Below are positions 57,586-64,000 of a stretch of 64,000 bases of DNA, in pieces. The notes beneath the pieces are model-generated. The model searched no databases and was not told where the DNA came from. It saw only the letters and a list, made by a program, of their open reading frames with translations. Source of the DNA: Gordionus sp. m RMFG-2023 (taxonomy: Eukaryota; Nematomorpha; Gordioida; Chordodea; Parachordodidae); the NCBI RefSeq assembly GCF_954871325.1, contig NC_088775.1:18267561-18331560 (forward strand), written 5' to 3'. Position 1 is the first letter of the stretch; every line of letters begins with the position of its first letter. The translations under genes were made by a program, and so were the position numbers.

Positions 57586-58196
57586 ATACATAAAATTTTT
57601 TCTTTATATTACAATCTTTTGCACTATATTTTATATAAATAGAAAATTATGTTACATTTTTAGTGTATTCATTTTGCTATATTCTTTGTGCTAAATAAAA
57701 AGTTTCAAAATATACGTTTATTATTTGATTGGTTTGTTGATTTCAAAAATATATTAGTTTAAAAAAAGAATTTGGACTTAGTAAAATTTTGGGAGTTGGT
57801 TCTTAGCCCTGTTTTTATGGTAATGCTTCATTTTTTTTTCCATGTTTATTTAAAACTATAAATTAAGAGTTTTATAATCACTATTTCTATTCTTTTAATT
57901 AGTAATTTGAATTTAAACCAATACCAATATAAACCAATATATACCAATATAAACCAATACCAATAGCAATACCAATACAAGAAATAGAAAATATTGTTTA
58001 AACCAATGCCAATATTTTAGACCCAATACCAATACAATATTTTGTTTATATTGGGTTTTTAATATTGGTTCCCAGCCCTACTCCTAGCTCCTAGTGATGA
58101 ATTTCACGGCCGTAATGATCAATAACGTTTAACGCTATGCATCATCATTACTCAAATTTGTATTGCACATATATAATTTAAAATGAAGATAATCTA

Positions 58197-59220
58197 ATGC
58201 AAGAGTTCCTTGACTTTAATATGAATGAAGAATTTTTTAGAAATTATTCTAAAGATCAAGACTTCATTGAATTGATTAACAAAATGAAAAATACTCAGGA
58301 TAGTTATTCAACATCAGAAATAAATTTAAAAGACCTTCAAAAACAATGTAATTTTTGGTTACTTGGGCTTAAAAAATTTAATAGGATGGCACAAATAAAG
58401 TTTTTGGAGTTTTATTACTATAAATTTTATATTTTATTTAGATGTAAAAATATAAAGGATAAAACTTCTGATATTAAACAGAAAGTAGATGAAAAATATT
58501 TAGTTTTACAAAATTTACTATATCAAGTTAATTATTTGAAGCAAGAAGTAAAATTTAACTTATTTTTAATTCAATATGCTTTGAAGATTAAAAATTGTAT
58601 TAATTGTCCCACATTATATGAGGACTTAGATATACTGCCATGGCAACAATTTTTTGAAATCATGCCTGAATATAAAGAAATAGGGGATAAAATTATCATA
58701 GGTTAATAAATAAATTGATTAAAATGTATTACGTTCAATTATAATAATTAGATGATGATAGCTCATGTGATAACTTGATTAAAGAAAATAATATTGATGT
58801 ACAACATAAATTGGCCTTAGCACGATTAGATTGTGAGTTAGAAGAGAGAAAAGCGTTTTATTTAATGATATATACTATAATTTAATTATTATAAAGGTTG
58901 GCACAAAATATTGAAAAATTATTAGTAATAAAGCAAGATATACAAAATAATATTATGGAAAAATCTAAATTATTAGATTCTATATACCCTTCTTTGAAAC
59001 AATCTCTAAAAGAAACACTATTAGTTCAAAAGTTGTTTGGGTTAGATTTTGAAAAAGTTGTTATAAAATTTAATAAAAACAATGTAATATAAGTTAGTAA
59101 GACCTGCTTAAAGATGAAAAATCATTAACAGGTTTTAATATAAATTATTGCCCTAAAGAGCAGGTCAGTGATTTGCCAATCCAGCTTGCATATTTTTTGT
59201 TTGAGATGTATTTTCTATAT
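58197..59220 (+). CDS. THOC5: THOC5 homolog, 5' half, cut by a transposon
   Basis: THOC5 is a subunit of the THO part of TREX, which couples transcription to mRNA export in the nucleus. Exons are 58197-58408, 58442-58547, 58587-58701, 58752-58854, 58897-59083 and 59164-59220. The introns of 33, 39, 50, 42 and 80 nt all have GT-AG ends. The first two are multiples of three, so they look open if missed. Spliced text matches human THOC5 block by block: LGLKKFNRMAQI (LKKLNRLAHI), IKQKVDEKYLVLQNLLYQV (AKQKVDAYHLQLQNLLYEV), LALARLDCELEERKALA (TLARLDWELEQRKRLA) and DLPIQLAYFLFEMY. The 260 residues are roughly the first 40% of the human length. In-frame stop before 58197 supports that start. The last exon is entered by the element at 59221, and a MITE follows at 63245. 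No further THOC5 exon is recognisable to the window end, so this copy is probably dead or ends early. Confidence 0.85.
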
Positions 59221-59837
59221 GGGTCATTCCACGTCAAATCGACCAAAAAAACGCGATTTTTGGATGACCATCTTTAAAATAAACCAAACTTGGCATGATA
59301 GTTATTTATTTTGTATATTTTTGTAAATTCTAAATTTTAGAGTGCTAGCTCTACCAAATCCAAAGATATACCCCTTCAAAGTAGAGAATTGCATAATGCG
59401 TGATTTCTTAAATCTTGTTTTTCTTAAAAAATACTTAAGATAAAATTACAAATAATATATCATTTTATAGCCCTTAAAATTTTACATTGGAAAATATTTA
59501 AAAAAAATTAAAAAATTTTAAGTGTTTTTGTATTTCCGGTAAAAATAAAAAATTAACATTCCTGGGAAGGGATATTTTTTTGGTGTTGATACTCTCTAAA
59601 AATGTTTATTACCTTTATATTAAACTATTTTTGTTTTTATAATTTTATTAAAATTTTTATTATTTTTATAAATAAAAAAGGATAATATAGATGGCGTTAT
59701 ATATAATTTTAATAATAATATATTTAATTTAATAAAAATATGTTTTATATCGGTATTAAAATAAAAAAAAATCGATTAAATATAACCAGTATGATGTCTT
59801 GAGGCAATAAATAAGGAAGCGGCTCATACGGATATGG
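59221..59837. repeat. Left terminal inverted repeat
   Basis: Pairs with 62611-63234 over its whole length. Matching blocks include TTCCTGGGAAGGGAT / ATCCCTTCCCAGGAA, GTTTATTACCTTTATATTAA / its complement, and ATAGATGGCGTTATA near the inner edge. Confidence 0.9.
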
Positions 59838-60016
59838 TTATTAGGACGCTATATTTTAAAATAAACATATAAAATTTCATATACAAACAATTATAAAATA
59901 AAATACCTCTTTTTTAATCTTATCCCATTTTGCACATATTAATAGAATTTCCTGAAGCGATAATTTATAGGTACGTCCTGTCACTGTTATAGAATCTACT
60001 ATCGTTATTATTTGAT

Positions 60017-62307
60017 TCATGGGCAACCATATCTTTTCCTCAATTGTGGGATAAAAGAGGATGGTGTTGGTCCATGGGGATGTAAAAAGGAAATATATAT
60101 CTCCTCAGTATTTTCATTCTTTTTCAGTACTGTGGCCAACCACCAAAAATCGTCATAAACACATGTTACGAATCCTTTAATATCAGCAAAACACAAATTA
60201 TTGGCAAAAGACAAATCGGCATTTGAGATATTATTAATTTGAAAGTCCTTTGCATATGAATATATTTTTGATTTAAGTTTACTTAACCTCAAAAGAAAAA
60301 CAGCATGTATTTGCCGAGTTCCTGGAATGGGACGAGCTAAATTGAATCTTTCTCGTAGCTTAATCTCTTCTAAATTGTATTGTTCGTTGGTTATATACGT
60401 AAAATTTACTGATGGCATATTTTGTTTTGCAAACTGATTTAAATCAACTGGTGTTAAAATGTGTCCAGAACTGGTGGGCTGAAGGCTTGAACGTGCTGCT
60501 AATCTTTTTAATGTTTCGCCAAGGCCTTCACATGGACCTTTTCCATGAGATGTAGCTAAAAAATGCCATTCAGCTGCTACACCAAAATCTGATTCATTAT
60601 AACACAGATTTATGAAATTTTTTCTGTTTTTATATTGAGCAGCCGATCCGTCAGAGCAGTAATAGATTTTACATGGCTTTTTGTTAAAATGATTGGTCAA
60701 AAATTTTATCATTTCAGTCTGGTATAAATGTACTGCAATAACATCATGTTGAAGTGACTCTGATATTACCACATAATTAAGGTTTTCTATATTGTTATTA
60801 TTATTATAATATGCTATCATAGGATGGATAGTGACCTGATTATTATTCCAGTGAAATCCTTGAACAGCGTCTTGGATTACAAAGGCATAATTTTCAGAGA
60901 AATCACAAATTATCATAAATTCATTTTGTTGTAAAAAATGTTTAAGTTTTGAAATATATGATGACTGATTGGTAGCGATAAAGGAATGACGTAAGGTGGA
61001 ATTTTTTCTAAAAAAAAAATTAAAAATTCTTGAGAAGATTTTGTTATTGTTTCCAGATTACTTCTATCAACAGACACCCACTGTTTAAAGGATATATGAT
61101 CTATGTCATTTTAGGCAAATACAACATCTAATTGTTTTTTAATTGAGAATGTGCCTGGACAATAGTTACAATCTCCTAAATAACAAATAGGGAGTGCTGG
61201 ATTGCATATTGTTTGAGCTAAAATATTTTTATAGTTATGTAATGGATATTCTGGCATAGCTAATAGTTTTGCCAAATTAGCATCTACAAATATAAGCTTA
61301 AAATTTTGATGAATTACACAAACACACACACTGTGTGTTCCACTGGCTCCAGCCAGAATACAATTTTTTGGCAGTAAATCTGCAAATTTAGAAAATCCAA
61401 CTTTAATTATCGGGTACCTCTCTTTAAATCGTTCATATAATTCTTTTAAATTGTTTAAAATTAATCTTTTTTGAGACTGCTCTCTTTTCCCCTTGATCAT
61501 TATGGATTTATAGTCTTTTTTCCCGGGCATCGCACGACTGACTTCATCAGAAGAGTAAAATTTTTCTATAAAATTCACGATTTCCTGAACAATTGTTCGC
61601 CCAGGTTTTATAATGGGAGATGACATAAATCCTTTTAATTCTATTAGTTTTTTTGATTTTCTTACCAAGTAATTCGTGGCTTTGAACTCCATCTCAATTT
61701 TTTTAGAGGTCCAAGAAGGGGGCAATATATATAGTAAGAAGTTGATATTTTTTTTCCTTAGAAATAATTGGATAATGATGTTTTATTTTGAAGAAGTTCG
61801 TCATTTTTATTATTTTGTATATCAAACTCAGGAAGGCTGCTTCTTAATATGTTTTGACTTAATGCTTTTGTTATTTTTTTAAGTTTTTCTTGCGAATATT
61901 TCTTTTCCCCTATTCTTTTCGTTTTTATTGGGGATTGGCCTATTTCTTCTAGCGATACATTTATTATATCCAAAGTTGAACTGGATGGGGCTAGTTCGGG
62001 CTCTTCATTTTCAGATATATCCTCAATGGATTCCATATTTTTCAAATTTAAGCGACATGAGTGACATAATGATCGGCCTATTGTTAATAAACCTTTGGAT
62101 TTTTTAATCTTTGGTGTAACCTAATTTTATATATAATAAAAATAATCACGATATCCAATAATAAAAAAGATATTATATTGGTAAAAATCCAGAATCTAAA
62201 ATTAAAAAGGTTTTAATCCATAATATAAATAAACTTACCTTTTGTAGATTTTTTGAAATAGACTTATGGCCTTCTCTAATGAATGGATTACTACAAAGTG
62301 ATTTCAT
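60017..62307 (-). CDS. Spliced protein with N-terminal Cys motifs and D/D/E-like core, probable transposase
   Basis: The start is the ATG at 62307. Exon 1 (62307-62239) reads MKSLCSNPFIREGHKSISK. A 118-nt intron (62121-62238) with a GTAAGT donor follows. Exon 2 contains GRSLCHSCRLNLKN, so Cys pairs resembling a small zinc-binding module lie at the N terminus. The next block (61725-61111) has AMPGKKDYKSIMIKGKREQ, VGFSKFADLLPKNC, GASGTHSVCVCVIHQNFKLI and the Cys pair DCNYCPG. The last frame (60916-60017) has CDFSENYAFVIQDAVQGFHW, CSDGSAAQYKNRKNF and HFLATSHGKGPCEGLGETLK. D5, D89 and E130 of that frame are candidate catalytic acids in an RNase-H-like order. Frame changes lie near 61740 and between 61111 and 60916. 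The family looks familiar from animal genomes as an uncharacterised protein. I do not know a superfamily name for it. Confidence 0.7.
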
Positions 62308-62610
62308 TATTACAATTTTTTAAATTTAAAAAAAAAATTTAAGTAAAAAAAGAAATATTTTTTTAATCCTTATGTTCTTTTCAATCATGATTGATAATTA
62401 AATTTTTTATTTATCGATATAAAAATTTAATAGAAAGAAAGGAATAAAAAATAAAATAAGATGATAAAATCTTTAATTTCAAATAATAACGATAGTAGAT
62501 ACAGAAGTGTGAAATATATACAAATTACCGCCTCAAGAATTTCTATTTAAGCGCAAAATGGATTGCGATAAATAGATATATTTTTATAATAGCTTGAATA
62601 TAATTTTAAA

Positions 62611-63234
62611 GTATCTTTATATGGGCCGCTTACTCATTTATTGCCCCAGGACATCATACTGGTTATACTTAGATTTATTTTGATTTAATACCGATATAAA
62701 ATATATTAAATATAATATATTATTAATAAATTTAGTATAACGCCATCTATATTATATTTCTTTATTTACAAAAATAATAAAAATTTTAATAAAATTGAAA
62801 AAACAAAAATGGCTATCGAGATTTTTCATTAAATAGTTTAATATAAAGGTAATAAACATTTTATGAGAGTATCAACACCAAAAAAAAATCCCTTCCCAGG
62901 AATGTTAATTTTTTATTTTTACCGGAAATACAAAAACACTTCATTTTTTAAATTTTTTTCAATATTTTCCAGTGTAAAATTTTAAGGGCTATAAAGTGAT
63001 ATATTATTTGTAATTCTATCTTAAGTATTTTTTAAGAAAAACAAGATATAAGAAATCACGCATTACGCGATTCTCTACTTTGAAGGCGTATATCTTTGGA
63101 TCTGGTTGAGCTGGGGCTCTAAAATTTGGATTTTATTAACATTTACAACATAAATAACTAACACGCCAAGTTTCATTCATCTTTGAGATGGTCGGCCGAA
63201 TCACTGGTCGATTTGTCATGGAATCGAATTACCC
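62611..63234. repeat. Right terminal inverted repeat
   Basis: Inverted counterpart of 59221-59837. The outer 25 bases are less conserved than the next 400, with a few substitutions near the very end. Confidence 0.9.
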
Positions 63235-63244
63235 ATATATTTCT

Positions 63245-63583
63245 TATTGGGATATAGAATTCATGGGGATTTGAAATTTCAATTTTAAATCATTTACTGA
63301 GGGCAATTTAAATTTAAATAATTGGAAATGTATTTCAACATCTGGAGAATACCCATACTATGGATTTAGATAATTTTGCTGTGAACATTAAAACTACTCT
63401 TATTTTATATTAATTTTCTATAGATTTTTCATACTAATACTTAGTATAGAACATAATTGTCTGGTCCACAAGTGGCTAATATGCACATGTTAACAGATTT
63501 TTTAATTCAAATTTAAAAATTGCCCCCATTCGATGATTTAAAATAGAGAGAATCTGAATCCCTGTGAATTCCATATTCCAATA
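63245..63583. mobile_element. Palindromic MITE-like element, about 340 bp
   Basis: The left arm TATTGGGATATAGAATTCAT and right arm GAATTCCATATTCCAATA are inverted repeats of about 80 bp, and both contain GGGCAATTT-AAATTT inward. It starts about ten bases after the end of the long-TIR transposon. A convincing target duplication is not visible. Confidence 0.65.
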
Positions 63584-64000
63584 TCCATATTCATTATTAA
63601 TAGAAGAGACCTGTGTCTCAAGCCCAAAATTTTTGCTGAAATAGAATTGTCTTTGCAGAACTTTAATATAAAATAAATATTATCATCCTCACTGCAAGAC
63701 CTCATAAATCTCCTTTTTTTTAAATGCTCAGGAGAGACACAAAAATATTTTTAATAATTATAGAAAAATTTGATTATAATGATAATTTTTCAACTAATCA
63801 TAAGATGTTATATAATTGTATGAGTATGCCTCTTAATATTTTTTGGGCTTGGGCCTAATTTTATTAGAATAATTGGATTTGGGCCGGGCTGGGCCTAATA
63901 TTAAAAAAAAATTGGGCCGGGTCAGGTCGGACCTTGGAAATTTTTTTAAATATATCTAAATTTATCAATTTTATATTGAATTTTTTATGTAAAATAAAAA
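63584..64000. other. No supported gene; GC-rich repeat at the edge
   Basis: At 63845-63945 the words GGGCTTGGGCCTAATTTTA, GGGCCGGGCTGGGCC and GGGCCGGGTCAGGTCGGACC form a G-rich repeat, typical of hAT subterminal regions. It would be completed outside the window. The first part could contain a THOC5 remainder but I see no matching text. Confidence 0.35.

Larger units (their letters stand above)
53457..58080 (+). mobile_element. hAT element carrying a second hAT, perfect 8-bp duplication
   Basis: The ends are TAGGGGTGGGACCAATA and TTGGTTCCCAGCCCTA, with CTCCTAGC at 53449-53456 and 58081-58088. The subterminal regions are full of ACCAATA words (53466-53510 and 55190-55310, then 57910-58060). 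Own DNA is 53457-53510 and 55194-58080. The rest is the nested hAT at 53511-55185. Confidence 0.93.
59221..63234 (-). mobile_element. DNA transposon with about 620-bp TIRs; superfamily not assigned
   Basis: The ends are GGGTCATTCCACGTCAAATC and its imperfect complement ending GGAATCGAATTACCC. A 4-bp duplication ATAT flanks it (59217-59220, 63235-63238). The inverted repeats run about 617 bp on the left and 624 bp on the right, with small indels. The interior holds one spliced minus-strand gene. It is inserted within a THOC5 coding exon. Confidence 0.9.

Overview
This window is nuclear DNA from an animal-like eukaryote: strongly A+T-rich, packed with transposable elements, and holding only a few host genes. 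The host genes I recognise have very short GT-AG introns (33, 37, 39, 42, 43, 44, 50 and 80 nt). That points to a compact-intron animal, perhaps a parasite or other small-bodied lineage, but I cannot name the species. No bacterial, plastid or CRISPR features are present.

Host genes. (1) HYPK, a cofactor of the ribosome-bound N-terminal acetyltransferase NatA, is complete on the minus strand in three exons (8121-8519). (2) A 66-residue two-exon gene of unknown function lies at 40598-40841 on the minus strand. (3) The 5' half of THOC5, a THO/TREX mRNA-export subunit, is on the plus strand in six exons (58197-59220) and is cut by a transposon. HYPK and THOC5 carry a related module of about 150-200 bp in the same orientation, about 130 bp before their start codons (8590-8800 and 53046-53225). 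Before insertions, THOC5 and the 66-residue gene lay head to head with a few hundred bases between them. About 17 kb of nested elements now separates them.

Layout. 0-8 kb: hAT remnants, MITEs, tandem repeats, a LINE tail fragment. 8-12 kb: HYPK, then an RTE-like LINE in minus orientation. 12-17.4 kb: broken hAT elements and an LTR-element fossil. 17.4-28.2 kb: Helitron 5' ends and a 10.1-kb Helitron (18007-28154) with a TC start, a 3' hairpin plus CTAG, and a Rep/PIF1-helicase gene. That gene is preceded by a tandem array of 23 exon-like cassettes whose lengths, where I counted them, are multiples of three. 28.2-40.5 kb: a 1.4-kb polypyrimidine tract, a non-autonomous Helitron in minus orientation (31855-38165) carrying a spliced DUF4371-type hAT, and further Helitron and hAT debris. 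40.6-53 kb: a four-level nest: a non-autonomous hAT (40906-52785) holding another copy of itself and a Gypsy-like LTR fossil, which in turn holds a third hAT with OTU-protease and integrase-tail fragments. 53-58 kb: a hAT MITE and a hAT, itself carrying another hAT, all landed at one CTCCTAG octamer in the THOC5 upstream module. 59.2-63.2 kb: a 4.0-kb DNA transposon with terminal inverted repeats of about 620 bp and a 4-bp ATAT duplication, inserted in a THOC5 exon. Its D/D/E-like protein family looks familiar to me from animal genomes as an uncharacterised protein, but I cannot assign it to a named superfamily.

The most interesting items are the long-TIR transposon, the Helitron exon-cassette array, and the upstream module shared by two unrelated host genes.
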